The position numbers were made by a program, and so were the translations under genes. The notes beneath the pieces were generated by a model. The model made no database searches. It was not told the origin of the DNA and was given only the letters and a program-made list of their open reading frames with translations. From assembly GCA_019359505.1 (NCBI GenBank), contig JAHHHD010000005.1, positions 124,001-188,000 on the forward strand: a stretch of DNA of 64,000 nt. The letters run 5' to 3'. The DNA comes from Drouetiella hepatica Uher 2000/2452 (GTDB taxonomy: Bacteria > Cyanobacteriota > Cyanobacteriia > Elainellales > Elainellaceae). Of the stretch, positions 1 through 8,922 are shown piece by piece; the first letter of the stretch is position 1, and each line of letters opens with the position of its first letter.

Positions 1-211
1 TTTAGAAACGAGATTTCAAGAACGAGATTTTGAGAACCATACCTTGCAAGCTTCACCTCACAAAGTCAGAATTGCAGATTTCAGAAAACGATATCAAGAA
101 ATTGCTGAAAAATGCCAAAAATGCTCAGAAATGATGATCCTAGATGCCCCACTATCAAATCCTGCTATCAGACCTTGTTACCCAGCCCTACGACCCGTAG
201 AGGTCATGCCG

Positions 212-1762
212 CTAGTGCAGAAAATGCCTCACTCCCGTGAACACCATGACTAGACCCAGCTCATCCGCTGCCTGAATCGAGTCCTGATCGCGCAAACTGC
301 CTCCAGGCTGAACGATCGATTCAATGCCTGCCGCTGCCGCCGTGCGCACCGAATCATCGAAGGGGAAAAATCCGTCGCTGGCCAAAGTCGCGCCTTTCGC
401 CCGCTCGCCCGCCTGCTCTAGCGCAATTTTTGCTGAACCCACTCGGTTCATTTGTCCGGCACCCACGCCCAAGGTCGCCCGATCGCGCGTCACCACGATC
501 GCATTTGATTTCACGTGTCTACAGACTTTCCAGGCAAACAGAAGTTCCGCCAGCTGTGCCTCGGTCGGCTGTTTTGCGGTCACTACGCGCCATGTAGCTG
601 CATCAGCACTCTGCTCGTCCGCCGTCTGCATCAGAAACCCTCCGGCGATCGGCTTAATGTCCGTCTGTGCCGAGGCGCTCACCAGATCAGGCATTACCAG
701 CACCCGGACTTTTGACTTAGCGCTAAGAATTTTTGCGGCTTCGGGGTCGCAGCCTGGAGCCACAACGCATTCCAAGAAAGTTTGAGTCAACGCCGTTGCC
801 GTGGGCGAATCGATCGCCTGGTTCAGCGCTACAATGCCGCCAAAGGCAGACATGGCATCCGCATTCAGGGCTTTTTCGTAGGCTTGCAGCAGCGTATCTC
901 CCAAGGCAGTGCCACAAGGATTCGTGTGCTTAATAATCGTTGCCGCCGCTTGAGTTGTGGGGAACTCGGCAATAATCCGTCGGGCAGCTTCCAAGTCCAC
1001 GAGATTGTTATAGCTGAGTTCTTTGCCTTGCAGCTTCTCTGCTGCTGCCCACCCGGAAGGCGTGCCCCCTGTCTGGTACCATGCCGCAGACTGGTGAGGG
1101 TTTTCGCCATAGCGCAATGCCTGGATTTGGGTTCCCGTCAGCGTCCAGGTCTGATCTGGCGATTTCAAAGCGTCCTGTGATTCTAAATAAGCCGCAATCG
1201 CCCGATCGTAAGCAGCCGTGTGCTGAAAAGCCTGTAGCGCAGAGGCTTGCCGAAACGCTAGAGAAGGCTTGAGGGAAGATTCGCTTCGCAGTTCATTCAA
1301 GTAGCCCTCATACTGAGTGGGGCTACATAACACAGTTAAGTGAGCAAAATTCTTTGCCGCAGCGCGCAGCATGGCTGGCCCACCCACATCAATTTGCTCG
1401 ATCGCTTCTGCCAACGTCACATTAGGCTGGGCAATGGTCTGCTCAAACGGGTACAGATTGACAACGACTAAATCCATGGGACGAATATTGTTAGCTGCCA
1501 AATCAGCTAAATCTTCGAGCAGGTCTTGCCGCGCCAAAATTCCTCCATGAATGCGAGGATGCAGAGTTTTAACCCGTCCTCCCAAGATTTCAGGCGAACC
1601 TGTATAGTCTGAAACTTTGATGACCGGAATTCCAGCAGCCTGTAGCGTCTTGGCTGTCCCTCCACTGCTAATCAGCTCAAACCCAAATTCTGTCACCAGG
1701 CTATGGGCCAGCTCCACAATTCCAGTTTTGTTGGATGCACTCAATAAGGCTAACCGCGTCAT
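212..1762 (-). CDS. purH: Bifunctional AICAR formyltransferase / IMP cyclohydrolase
   Basis: This cytoplasmic enzyme does the last two steps of purine synthesis: formylation of AICAR with 10-formyl-THF, then ring closure to IMP. The 516-residue length is normal for the family. The N-terminal third has the MGS-like cyclohydrolase fold (start MTRLALLSASNKTGI, then SSGGTAKTL and GGRVKTLHPRIHGG). The rest is the transformylase, with the IKHTNPCGTA lysine-histidine motif and a GQMNRVGS segment. The ATG at 1762 places the cyclohydrolase motif at the very N-terminus as in homologues. It is transcribed away from petF, with a 592-bp divergent spacer between them. Nothing is unusual about it. Confidence 0.97.
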   Translation of the reverse strand: MTRLALLSASNKTGIVELAHSLVTEFGFELISSGGTAKTLQAAGIPVIKVSDYTGSPEILGGRVKTLHPRIHGGILARQDLLEDLADLAANNIRPMDLVVVNLYPFEQTIAQPNVTLAEAIEQIDVGGPAMLRAAAKNFAHLTVLCSPTQYEGYLNELRSESSLKPSLAFRQASALQAFQHTAAYDRAIAAYLESQDALKSPDQTWTLTGTQIQALRYGENPHQSAAWYQTGGTPSGWAAAEKLQGKELSYNNLVDLEAARRIIAEFPTTQAAATIIKHTNPCGTALGDTLLQAYEKALNADAMSAFGGIVALNQAIDSPTATALTQTFLECVVAPGCDPEAAKILSAKSKVRVLVMPDLVSASAQTDIKPIAGGFLMQTADEQSADAATWRVVTAKQPTEAQLAELLFAWKVCRHVKSNAIVVTRDRATLGVGAGQMNRVGSAKIALEQAGERAKGATLASDGFFPFDDSVRTAAAAGIESIVQPGGSLRDQDSIQAADELGLVMVFTGVRHFLH

Positions 1763-2354
1763 GACTTTACGACCTAAGTGTTGGTATGCAGACTTAGCCT
1801 CCCATTAGAGTTGATTTCATGGCAAAAAAATCAGCTCGTGAGGCGATGAAGGAGAAAAGTGAAGTAAGCTAGCTGACACTCATCTTCAAATTATTTCAGT
1901 TTATCTACGGTTGCAAATTTAATTTTTACTGGAAGAAAAATCTTATCTTTGGCTAAAGACTACATCTCACCATTTAAAACGTGGTTTAGCAAGCGATAAA
2001 TGGCTGAGCGATCGCCCTTCATCCCATTACATAATTCTCGCTAATTTGTTTTGTTTTTCAGGTTAGGAAACCTTATGAAAAAGGCTCTAAAGCTTTTCAT
2101 AGCGCGATCGTCGTGAGCCATGCCTCAGCAATCTCCAGAAAATACTCCAAGGTATAAGCAATTCAGGTTTAATTTCCCTATTCTCATTACGAATCCCATT
2201 CAACCTGGCTATAGATCTAAGGTTAAAGGTCTGTACTTTTCCCGTAGTATCAGAGAAGAGTTAGCCTATTCTGCAAAATTTCTCGATTTGGGAATTGCTG
2301 AGGGTGCTATGGGCGAACTCATACTGCCGTATCTAACATCGAGAGGATTATTAC
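1763..2354. other. Divergent spacer purH / petF
   Basis: This 592-bp AT-rich spacer separates the divergently transcribed purH and petF. I see no RNA gene or convincing ORF in it. A 90-codon ORF starting at 2120 runs into petF in another frame and has no recognisable content. The spacer must hold both promoters. A GAGAGGA ribosome-binding site lies just upstream of the petF ATG at 2355. No clear -35/-10 pair could be assigned by eye. Confidence 0.5.
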
Positions 2355-2654
2355 ATGCCAACTTTCAAGGTCACGTTGATCAACGAAGCTGAAGGACTCA
2401 ACACCACGATCGACGTTCCAGATGATGAATACATTCTGGATGCCGCAGAAGAGCAAGGTCTTGACCTGCCGTACTCCTGCCGCGCGGGTGCTTGTTCGAC
2501 TTGTGCTGGCAAAATCACGTCTGGCACGGTTGATCAAGGCGATCAGTCCTTCTTAGACGACGACCAGATCGAAGCTGGCTTCGTCCTCACCTGCGTTGCT
2601 TATCCCACTTCTGATGTCACCATCAGTACGCACCAGGAAGAAGAGCTGTACTAA
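2355..2654 (+). CDS. petF: Plant-type [2Fe-2S] ferredoxin
   Basis: Ferredoxin I is the soluble acceptor of photosystem I and passes electrons to FNR, nitrite reductase, thioredoxin reductase and others. The protein has 99 residues, the usual size. Cluster ligands Cys42, Cys47, Cys50 and Cys80 sit in the classic [13 protein letters not shown] and FVLTCVAYP contexts, and the acidic C-terminus HQEEELY is typical. The ATG at 2355 is supported by GAGAGGA seven bases upstream and by the [10 protein letters not shown] start seen across the family. It appears monocistronic, with a terminator hairpin about 90 bp downstream. Confidence 0.97.
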   Translation: MPTFKVTLINEAEGLNTTIDVPDDEYILDAAEEQGLDLPYSCRAGACSTCAGKITSGTVDQGDQSFLDDDQIEAGFVLTCVAYPTSDVTISTHQEEELY

Positions 2655-2741
2655 GGCTCTTCTCAGTATCGAGTTGCCCGTTTAGCAAAGCAACCAGTAA
2701 CAGAGCAACCAGGCTATTGATTTTCAGGGAGGTAGAGCGTG

Positions 2742-2778
2742 AAAGGCGAAAAGCCTCATGCTTTACCTCGCCTTTTTA
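2742..2778 (+). terminator. Rho-independent terminator after petF
   Basis: The 8-bp stem AAAGGCGA/TCGCCTTT (2742-2749 with 2768-2775) is followed by a T-rich stretch. It lies about 90 bp after the petF stop and just before the convergent small membrane-peptide gene. Confidence 0.6.
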
Positions 2779-2798
2779 TCAACCCGCTTTTCCAGAAC

Positions 2799-2903
2799 CT
2801 ATTTTCTCCAGAACGACCGAGTGCCCATCTCGGTTTTGGCAGACCACGCCAAATACAGAATGAGCAGACCCGCCGACGCTACAAATAGAGGTAAATCTTC
2901 CAT
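2799..2903 (-). CDS. 34-residue single-span membrane peptide
   Basis: This very short ORF encodes 34 residues. It starts MEDLPLFVASAG, continues with a hydrophobic helix to about residue 20 (LLILYLAW), and ends in a basic tail, RSFWRK. The layout (acidic N-terminus, one transmembrane helix, positive C-terminus) is that of small photosystem or cytochrome b6f subunits. It does not match PsbX, PsbY, PsbM, PetM, PsaM or PsaX as I remember them, so no function is assigned. An AGGAG lies 11 bases upstream of the ATG. It follows accB by 75 bp on the same strand and may be the last gene of an efp-accB transcript. The family is unknown to me, but coding seems likely. Confidence 0.6.
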   Translation of the reverse strand: MEDLPLFVASAGLLILYLAWSAKTEMGTRSFWRK

Positions 2904-2978
2904 CCGTCTGGGTTCTCCTCTCACCGACTTCTCTTTTCTCTCAAGATATAACTCTCTCAAGACGAACGCAGAGGGAGC

Positions 2979-3458
2979 CTAGCCCGGATTCACCCGCATC
3001 AAGACCTGTCCGTACTCGACAGGATCGCCGTTTTTCGCCAAAATTTCTACAATCTCGCCTGCCACTTCAGATTCCAGCTCATTCATCAGCTTCATGGCTT
3101 CAATGATGCAGACCGTTTGCCCTGGACGAATGCGATCGCCCATATCCACAAAAGGCGGCTCGTCAGGGGCAGGCGATCGATAAAACGTGCCGACCATCGG
3201 TGCCGTCACCGTCAAGAGCTTCTCGTTGGCGCGAGGAGAGGCAGAGGGAGGCGGACTCGCCACGATGTTAGGTAGAGAAGCAGGGGAAGGCGGCGGAACG
3301 GCTCCAGATGACCCATTGGCAGGAGGCACATAGGTCTCCAAAGGGGCGCCTTTGCGCACCATGAGTTCAAATTCGCCACTCTTGAGGGTGAATTCCGCAA
3401 TATCTGTCTGATTAATGACGGTCAGCAGTTCACGGAGTTCGTTAAAGTCTAATTCCAC
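2979..3458 (-). CDS. accB: Biotin carboxyl carrier protein of acetyl-CoA carboxylase
   Basis: This is the carrier subunit of the multi-subunit acetyl-CoA carboxylase (with AccA, AccC and AccD), which makes malonyl-CoA for fatty acid synthesis. Its 159 residues comprise an N-terminal helical region (1-37), a Pro/Ala/Ser-rich hinge (about 44-78) and a C-terminal biotinyl domain. The biotinylation motif EAMKLMNE places the acceptor at Lys123. It follows efp by 93 bp on the same strand; efp-accB adjacency is common in cyanobacteria and other bacteria, so co-transcription is likely. Confidence 0.96.
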   Translation of the reverse strand: MELDFNELRELLTVINQTDIAEFTLKSGEFELMVRKGAPLETYVPPANGSSGAVPPPSPASLPNIVASPPPSASPRANEKLLTVTAPMVGTFYRSPAPDEPPFVDMGDRIRPGQTVCIIEAMKLMNELESEVAGEIVEILAKNGDPVEYGQVLMRVNPG

Positions 3459-3551
3459 AGTCTTTTAATTCCACCTTACTTCTAGTTCCACCTGCCAGTT
3501 CTACAGCAATGACGAGCCACGAGACACGCTATCCTGCCGATTTCCTGCCGA

Positions 3552-4112
3552 TTATGTCTCTCGACCTTGGTAAGTATCGGTGCGCGTATCAATTTTGATT
3601 CGTTCGCCCGTCGTAATAAAGAGAGGCACCATCACCTGAGCACCCGTTTCAACGATCGCTGGCTTCGTGCCACCTGTTGCCGTGTCGCCCTTCACGCCGG
3701 GGTCAGTTTGGGTAATTTCTAGAACGACCGAGTTTGGCAGCTCCACCTCCATCACCGTCGCACCCCATCGCACCACGTTGACTTCCATCCCCTCTTTCAG
3801 GTATTTGACGCGATCGCCAATCTGCGCAGCGCTCAGACGACCTTCTTCATAGGTTTCCATGTCCATGAAGACATAGTCGTCCCCTTCTTTATAGGTATGC
3901 TGCATCGTGCTTTTCTCTAACACCGCCTGCGGCAAACTTTCCCCGGCACGAAACGTCCGCTCAACGACGCTGCCAGTCTGGGCATTTTTTAACTTAGTGC
4001 GAACAAAGGCTGAGCCTTTCCCTGGCTTAACGTGTAGGAATTCCACTACTCGCCACACCGACCCATCCAACTCAATGCTGACACCGGGGCGAAAGTCGTT
4101 ACTGGAAATCAT
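3552..4112 (-). CDS. efp: Translation elongation factor P
   Basis: EF-P binds between the P and E sites of the ribosome and relieves stalling at polyproline stretches. The 186 residues are standard and contain all three beta-barrel domains: an N-terminal KOW-like domain beginning [17 protein letters not shown], the central OB domain, and a C-terminal domain ending in [16 protein letters not shown]. The tip loop reads [12 protein letters not shown], so the modified position is the lysine of the PGKGSA loop. It is the upstream gene of the efp-accB pair. Confidence 0.97.
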   Translation of the reverse strand: MISSNDFRPGVSIELDGSVWRVVEFLHVKPGKGSAFVRTKLKNAQTGSVVERTFRAGESLPQAVLEKSTMQHTYKEGDDYVFMDMETYEEGRLSAAQIGDRVKYLKEGMEVNVVRWGATVMEVELPNSVVLEITQTDPGVKGDTATGGTKPAIVETGAQVMVPLFITTGERIKIDTRTDTYQGRET

Positions 4113-4151
4113 GAGTCCTGCTGTATTTGAAAAACAATCTGTGTTTGAGAA

Positions 4152-4222
4152 GTAATGCGCCTAGAGAACAATGCACCTAGAGAACAATGCGCCCAGAGAG
4201 CAATGTGCCTAGAGAACAATCG
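4152..4222. repeat. Imperfect 18-bp tandem repeat, about 4 units
   Basis: Roughly four head-to-tail copies of AATGCGCCTAGAGAAC and close variants (AATGCACCTAGAGAAC, AATGCGCCCAGAGAGC, AATGTGCCTAGAGAAC) lie just upstream of the efp start. The units touch without spacers, so this is not a CRISPR array. Confidence 0.8.
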
Positions 4223-4311
4223 GCAACTCATTTTACCGCTCAGCGGGATTGATGTCACAGGGGGGGCAGTAATTCTTAGAGAACAAGTTTAGAGGATTGA
4301 GGTTAAAGATT

Positions 4312-4406
4312 TATAGCTGTCGCCAGTTTGCTTAGGACATTTTGGGTGGGGCGCGAAGCGCCCCACCCAAAATGTTCCTGTCCTGACCGCCTTGGCGGTT
4401 GCTATA
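4312..4406 (+). repeat. Family A 95-bp palindromic element, copy 1
   Basis: The element runs from TATAGCTGTCGCC to GGCGGTTGCTATA, with short inverted ends TATAGC/GCTATA. Its centre is a long perfect hairpin, ACATTTTGGGTGGGGCGC with its complement, around the loop GAA. The flanks GGTTTG-like CTTAGGACA and GTCCTGACCGCC match the other family A copies. There is no ORF, so it is non-autonomous. Confidence 0.85.
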
Positions 4407-4437
4407 CCCACAGCAATTTTCAATTGCATAAACCACA

Positions 4438-4484
4438 GTTATTTTTGTAGAAGCCCCGCTCCGCGGGGCTTCTACAAAAATAAC
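4438..4484. repeat. Perfect hairpin, family B-like core
   Basis: A perfect 22-bp inverted repeat (GTTATTTTTGTAGAAGCCCC... with its complement) surrounds the 3-nt loop TCC. The outer GTTATTTTT/AAAAATAAC arms resemble family B cores, but the TATAGC ends are not recognisable. Confidence 0.75.
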
Positions 4485-4591
4485 CCATACTTCACCAAGC
4501 ACAAAACGCAGTAGGACGGGTGAAGAGCCGATCGAATACCTATCTGTGGGAAAATACCAAGGGAAGATGATGAGAGACAGGAATCCTATTC

Positions 4592-5746
4592 ATGCAGCGA
4601 GTGAGCTTTCAAGAGACTTGTCAGACTATTCTTCGGTCTGTGGCAAGGGTGAGTGTTGTGACAGTTGTGGCGATCGCTCTAGCTATCGGATTTAACTTGA
4701 CAACTGGGTTTATGGCGACCGGATTGAATAGGGGCACGGCGATCGCTCTGCCCCCCGGCAACGCTGTTACAGATGGCAAAGCTCTCCTTCGCAATGCTCT
4801 GCCTATTGAAAACAAGCCTGTCCGTGAGTTGCAGCGCACGTTTGAAACAATGTCAGATGCCCTGAGAGCTAGGCGTATCAGCGGCTTAACGCGCAACCTG
4901 GCAACGGCAAACAGAGTGCTGACCGTCAAAAAAGCGGCGCTGCTAGCTGGGGTTCCTGCCGATCGCCAGCCCCAGGCAGAAGCGCTGATTGCCGAAATGA
5001 AGGCTGATGTCGAGAATATGCGGGCTGATGTGGAGGCGCAGGACAAAGCAGCAATCCAGGTGAAGCGATCGCACATTTTAGACAAGGTGGGGCTACTAGA
5101 AGACTTGATGGTCGATCGCTTTCCCTACGAAGTTCCCGCAGAATACAGCAATCTGCCCCAGCTCAAAGGACGCGCCACGATTGAGATGGAGACGACTCAG
5201 GGCAAGGTGACGCTAGTGGTAGACGGCTATAACGCACCCGTCACCGCAGGTAACTTTGTCGATTTGGTGCAGCGGGGCTTCTATGACGGTCTTTCGTTTA
5301 CTCGCGCCGAAGACTTTTATGTGCTGCAAATCGGCGATCCGCCGGGTAAAGAAGATGGCTTCATTGACCCGGATACAGGCAAATATCGTGCTGTGCCTCT
5401 GGAAGTCATGGTGAAAGGTGACTCTCAGCCCACCTACGGCATCACGCTAGAAGATGCTGGACGCTACCTCGATCAGCCGGTGCTGCCCTTCTCTGCCTAT
5501 GGCACTCTCAGCATGGCACGCCCAGAAACAGAGCCAAATGGTGGCTCTTCTCAGTTCTTTTTCTTCCTATTTGAGCCAGAATTGACCCCGGCAGGTCTGA
5601 ATTTACTGGACGGTCGATATTCTGTATTTGGGTATGTGACCGAGAATAAAGAGGTATTGAGAGAAATTAAGCAAGGAGATAAGGTGATCTCTGCCAAGGT
5701 CATCAAAGGGCTAGAAAATCTGGTGGAGCCTCAGCAGTCCATTTAA
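4592..5746 (+). CDS. Lumenal cyclophilin-type peptidyl-prolyl isomerase (CYP38/TLP40-like)
   Basis: This 384-residue protein has an N-terminal membrane or signal segment (hydrophobic about 18-42), a long helical region (about 60-180) rich in Glu, Ala and Arg, and a C-terminal cyclophilin barrel (about 185-375; GNFVDLVQRGFYDGLSFTR, NGGSSQFFFFLFE). This architecture is that of the thylakoid-lumen cyclophilin CYP38/TLP40, which helps photosystem II assembly and has cyanobacterial orthologues. The barrel departs from the usual catalytic FxMxQGG motif (here YVLQIGDPP), so isomerase activity may be weak, as in CYP38. It stands alone, with a terminator downstream. Confidence 0.88.
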   Translation: MQRVSFQETCQTILRSVARVSVVTVVAIALAIGFNLTTGFMATGLNRGTAIALPPGNAVTDGKALLRNALPIENKPVRELQRTFETMSDALRARRISGLTRNLATANRVLTVKKAALLAGVPADRQPQAEALIAEMKADVENMRADVEAQDKAAIQVKRSHILDKVGLLEDLMVDRFPYEVPAEYSNLPQLKGRATIEMETTQGKVTLVVDGYNAPVTAGNFVDLVQRGFYDGLSFTRAEDFYVLQIGDPPGKEDGFIDPDTGKYRAVPLEVMVKGDSQPTYGITLEDAGRYLDQPVLPFSAYGTLSMARPETEPNGGSSQFFFFLFEPELTPAGLNLLDGRYSVFGYVTENKEVLREIKQGDKVISAKVIKGLENLVEPQQSI

Positions 5747-5827
5747 TCTGAAAGCTTCCTCACTCTCAAGATTCACCACAAAAATCATTCCCCCTTGGGA
5801 ACTACCCTATTGTCTAAATTCTTAAGC

Positions 5828-5855
5828 AAGCGGCGCGCTACGCCGCTTTTTGTTT
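5828..5855 (+). terminator. Rho-independent terminator after cyclophilin gene
   Basis: The stem AAGCGGCG/CGCCGCTT with a 5-nt loop is followed by TTTTTGTTTTT, 80 bp after the cyclophilin stop. It is a textbook intrinsic terminator. The rest of the 360-bp spacer up to the phosphatase gene shows nothing else that I can identify. Confidence 0.85.
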
Positions 5856-6108
5856 TTAAAGGTGCTTTTAATTTCCGGCGGTCTTTACGGTAATTTCGGT
5901 TAGGTAAAAAGGGCAAGTGAGGTTAGAATCTCACGTAAACTTCAAGATTTAAAGTTGCCGTCGCTACCTATTCTTGGGCACACTAAAAAGACAGCATCAA
6001 AAGACACAATGCCTTTCTCCTCATATAAGCTTGTTAGATGCACTAGATTTGATACAACGATTTTTTAAATTGTAATTTTTTGAATTGTATAAGAGGAACT
6101 GGAAAAAC

Positions 6109-6864
6109 GTGGTTAGCGATCGGCGCATTTTTATCGGAGATGTCCATGGTCATTACGATGGCTTGCTGCAACTGCTGGAGACGATCGCACCCGGTAAAGC
6201 CGACCAAGTTTACTTCGTGGGAGACTTGATCGATCGGGGGCCCAAAAGCGCCGATGTGATTCAGTTTGTCCGGGAGCAGGGCTATTTTTGCGTCCTGGGC
6301 AACCATGAGCAGCTTTTACTGGAGGCGTTTCCAGAGAGCGATCGCGTCTCTCAGTACGCGCTGCAAGCCTGGCTGCAAAGTGGCGGACAAAACACGGTAG
6401 CCAGCTACACCGATCCTGAGCTGCTTTTAGAAAACATTACCTGGCTACGCACTCTGCCAACTCACCTTGACTTAGGCGATGTTTGGCTGGTTCATGCAGG
6501 GCTGCATCCGCGCTTGCCAATTCACGCCCAAACTGCGCAGGAGTATTGCTGGATTCGAGAAGAATTCCATGGCAGCCTCAAGCCTTATTTTGCAGACAAG
6601 GTGATTATCACCGGGCATACCATCACCTTTACCCTTCCAGGCGTGGCTCCCGGCGAACTAGCTCGTGGGCGGGGCTGGTTAGATATTGATACGGGCGCAT
6701 ATCACCCTAAGAGCGGCTGGCTAACGGCGTTAGACTATACCCATCAACAGGTCTATCAGTTCAACGTGTTTAACAAGCGATCGCGCACTCTGCCCTTTGC
6801 GGAAGCCGTGGTTAATGTAGAACCCGCGCAGATTACGCGTCGTCGCCAGTTGCTTCATCTGTAA
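6109..6864 (+). CDS. PP2A/ApaH-like metallophosphatase
   Basis: This 251-residue calcineurin-like phosphoesterase has the metal-binding series GDVHGHYDGL, GDLIDRGP and GNHE near the N-terminus, followed by HAGLHP and GHT. It resembles bacterial serine/threonine protein phosphatases of the PP2A/lambda type; diadenosine-tetraphosphate hydrolysis is an alternative. I chose the GTG at 6109, which puts the DVHG motif about 13 residues in and has GAGGAACTGGA upstream. A TTG at 6085 would add eight residues. It is convergent with tsaD, with a degenerate hairpin element between them. Confidence 0.85.
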   Translation: MVSDRRIFIGDVHGHYDGLLQLLETIAPGKADQVYFVGDLIDRGPKSADVIQFVREQGYFCVLGNHEQLLLEAFPESDRVSQYALQAWLQSGGQNTVASYTDPELLLENITWLRTLPTHLDLGDVWLVHAGLHPRLPIHAQTAQEYCWIREEFHGSLKPYFADKVIITGHTITFTLPGVAPGELARGRGWLDIDTGAYHPKSGWLTALDYTHQQVYQFNVFNKRSRTLPFAEAVVNVEPAQITRRRQLLHL

Positions 6865-6871
6865 GGAGTTC

Positions 6872-6953
6872 TCAAAAGGAAGGATTTTTGTTACGGGTGC
6901 TTTGTCCTGATAACAAAAAATAACTCGTCCTAACTCAATTACGTAATGCTATA
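6872..6953 (-). repeat. Degenerate family B element between convergent genes
   Basis: The right half (AATAACTCGTCCTAACTC... GCTATA) matches family B ends. The hairpin arms (TTTTTGTTA/TAACAAAAAA) have decayed or been partly replaced. It lies between the phosphatase and tsaD stop codons and could now act as a bidirectional terminator. Confidence 0.55.
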
Positions 6954-8000
6954 AAGCTGCATCACGTCCGAAATTGCCATCCTGGACTGTGCTCCCAGGG
7001 TCATAGCCGATCGATGCCCTTGGTTGAGATGCTCGGCAGCAGCGCAGGCAATCATGGCGGCATTGTCGGTGCAAAACTGGAGGGGTGGAAACAGCACCCG
7101 CAAATTGTGGGAGATTGCCGCCGTTTGCAGATGCTGCCGCAAGGCGCTGTTAGCAGCCACTCCACCTCCTACCACGATCGTCGTGAGTCCGTAATCCAGG
7201 GCGCAAGCGATCGCCCGTTTGGTCAACGCCTTCGCCACCGTTTCCTGGAAGCTGGCAGCAATATCGACCGTTGGCAGTTGAGGATCAAGTTGCTGTAGCT
7301 TTTGCGTAAGCCTCAGCACAGCCGTCTTCAAGCCGCTAAAGCTGGAGTCATAGCGGTGATAGCCGCCCTCTGGCAAAGACACCTGCCCTTCAGGCAGCGG
7401 AAAGGCACGAGGATTGCCCATCTGAGCCAGGCGATCGATCACAGGCCCACCGGGATAGCCTAAATTCAGCAATCGGGCGACTTTATCAAAGGCTTCTCCG
7501 GCTGCATCATCGCGCGTTTGCCCCAAAATCTCATAGGTGCCGCAGTCTTTGACAAAAATTAGGCTTGTATGACCACCAGACACCAGCAAGCAGAGAAACG
7601 GCGGATGCAGATCGGGTTCGCTGAGGTAAGCAGCATAAATATGACCCTCCAAATGATGCACTCCCAAAAACGGCTTTTGGTGGAGCATCGCCAGGGTTTT
7701 TCCTGCCGTTAGCCCGACCAGTAATGCTCCTACTAGCCCCGGCGCACAGGTGGCGGCAATGCCGTCTATGTTTGTCCAGTCTAGGTCTGCCCCGTGAATA
7801 TGAGCCTGCTCAAAAGCTTGAGCGATCGCCCCATTCACCGTTTCCACATGCTGCCGCGAAGCCACCTCTGGCACCACGCCGCCGTACTGCTGATGGATGG
7901 CAATTTGGGACGAGACGATGTTAGCCAAGACCTGGCGATCGTGGACGATCGCCACTGATGTTTCGTCGCAGCTTGTTTCAATGGCAAGAACGGTAGACAT
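6939..8000 (-). CDS. tsaD: tRNA N6-adenosine threonylcarbamoyltransferase
   Basis: TsaD (Gcp/YgjD/Kae1 family) transfers the threonylcarbamoyl group to A37 of ANN-decoding tRNAs. The 353 residues begin [15 protein letters not shown], the standard N-terminus. The iron-binding HxxxH motif is HHLEGH, nucleotide-binding glycine loops follow ([18 protein letters not shown]), and the C-terminal metal motif is CTDNAAMIA. It is divergent from psaF over a 385-bp spacer. Its extreme 3' end overlaps the family B remnant. Confidence 0.96.
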   Translation of the reverse strand: MSTVLAIETSCDETSVAIVHDRQVLANIVSSQIAIHQQYGGVVPEVASRQHVETVNGAIAQAFEQAHIHGADLDWTNIDGIAATCAPGLVGALLVGLTAGKTLAMLHQKPFLGVHHLEGHIYAAYLSEPDLHPPFLCLLVSGGHTSLIFVKDCGTYEILGQTRDDAAGEAFDKVARLLNLGYPGGPVIDRLAQMGNPRAFPLPEGQVSLPEGGYHRYDSSFSGLKTAVLRLTQKLQQLDPQLPTVDIAASFQETVAKALTKRAIACALDYGLTTIVVGGGVAANSALRQHLQTAAISHNLRVLFPPLQFCTDNAAMIACAAAEHLNQGHRSAMTLGAQSRMAISDVMQLYSIT

Positions 8001-8321
8001 AGGGAGATGAAGCTCAAATTCGATAGAAGGAGAGAAGTCTAAATTTTCGTTACGAAATGATTGAATTGTAGTTTTTTGTGAAGTGCAAAGCTTGTCTGCA
8101 AATTAAGTAAATAGGCTGAATCTTTACTATAGACATTTAAGCTGTTGATAGTGGGGCGATCGGGCTTTGGGCGGCGATTGCAACCGCTAGTTTCTAATTC
8201 TTATCTCTCTATCAAATATTCACCGTTCAACTGATCCAAAAACTCAGTAAACTTCTTTTAAAGCTTAACTTTACTGCGTCAACCTTGAGGAGTATGATTG
8301 CTCTGATAGTTCAACACCCCT

Positions 8322-8351
8322 TGTACAAATAACTTAACCTTTTGTACAAAA
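8322..8351 (+). promoter_or_regulatory. Paired TTGTACAA palindromes upstream of psaF
   Basis: Two identical sites, TTGTACAAA at 8322-8330 and 8343-8351, lie 21 bp apart, two turns of the helix. They sit 35-65 bp before the psaF start in the 385-bp tsaD/psaF spacer. The geometry suggests a dimeric regulator binding one face of the DNA. It is not the RpaB HLR1 direct repeat, whose half-sites are closer together. The identity of any regulator is unknown. Confidence 0.4.
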
Positions 8352-8385
8352 ACTTTGTAATTTATAAATGAAGGGAAACAACTCC

Positions 8386-8871
8386 ATGCGAAGATTGTTT
8401 GCTCTAGCTCTTGTTCTTTTCCTGTGCTTTGGTTTTGCACCTTCTGCCTCGGCAGATGTAGCGGGTCTGACTCCTTGCGGTCAGTCTAAAGCGTTCTTGG
8501 CGCGTGCTGCCAATGCCACAACAGATCAAGCTAAGGCGCGGTTTGATGCCTATGCCAACTCTAATGTTCTTTGCGGCACCGATGGTTTACCCCATCTGAT
8601 TGTCGATGGTCGCCTCGATCACCTGGGTGAATTCATCATCCCCAGCATTTTGTTCCTCTATATCGCTGGCTGGATTGGTTGGGTCGGCCGCGCTTATGTC
8701 ATTGCCGTTCGCAAAGACAGTAACCCAGAACTCAAGGAAATCATTATTGACGTTCCTTTGGCCATTCGGTTTATGCTTACGGGTTTTGCTTGGCCCTTAG
8801 CAGCTGTCAAGGAACTGACAACAGGTGAATTGACTGCGAAGGATAACGAAATCACCGTTTCACCCCGCTAG
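8386..8871 (+). CDS. psaF: Photosystem I reaction centre subunit III (PsaF)
   Basis: PsaF is a transmembrane subunit of photosystem I with a lumenal N-terminal domain near the plastocyanin/cytochrome c6 docking site. The 161-residue precursor has a cleavable signal ([17 protein letters not shown] to ASA) and then mature [14 protein letters not shown], with a Cys pair (TPCG, NVLCGT), a GLPHLIVDG segment and a hydrophobic helix around [16 protein letters not shown] chose the ATG at 8386 because AAGGGAAA lies about 10 bases upstream; the ATG at 8368 would add six residues. psaJ follows after 51 bp, the usual psaFJ operon. Confidence 0.96.
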   Translation: MRRLFALALVLFLCFGFAPSASADVAGLTPCGQSKAFLARAANATTDQAKARFDAYANSNVLCGTDGLPHLIVDGRLDHLGEFIIPSILFLYIAGWIGWVGRAYVIAVRKDSNPELKEIIIDVPLAIRFMLTGFAWPLAAVKELTTGELTAKDNEITVSPR

Positions 8872-8922
8872 TTTTGACTTGTACGCTTCAGAAGCGGCAC
8901 TATTCATTCTTGGAGCATACCT

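Larger units (their letters stand above)
4113..4591. other. Repeat-bearing spacer efp / cyclophilin
   Basis: No gene is seen in this 479-bp divergent spacer. It holds a short imperfect tandem array (4152-4222), a 95-bp family A palindromic element (4312-4406) and a second, perfect hairpin (4438-4484), each listed separately. The cyclophilin promoter should lie in the last 100 bp. Confidence 0.6.

Noticed and set aside
44-253. 69-codon ORF at the window start
   Set aside because: It runs into the 3' end of purH on the other strand, has no ribosome-binding site and no recognisable composition; the region also has simple direct repeats (GAACGAGATTT).
324-1272. Several plus-strand ORFs across purH
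   Set aside because: They are shadows of the purH frame, without start signals or domains.
1819-1872. 17-codon ORF starting MAKKSAREAM
   Set aside because: The Lys-rich start looks like a ribosomal protein, but the frame stops after 17 codons and no continuation was found in other frames.
2120-2392. 90-codon ORF upstream of petF
   Set aside because: It overlaps the petF start in a different frame and looks like chance translation of the spacer.
8322-8351. RpaB HLR1 site at psaF
   Set aside because: The HLR1 consensus needs two direct 8-bp repeats two bases apart; here the words are palindromic and 21 bp apart.
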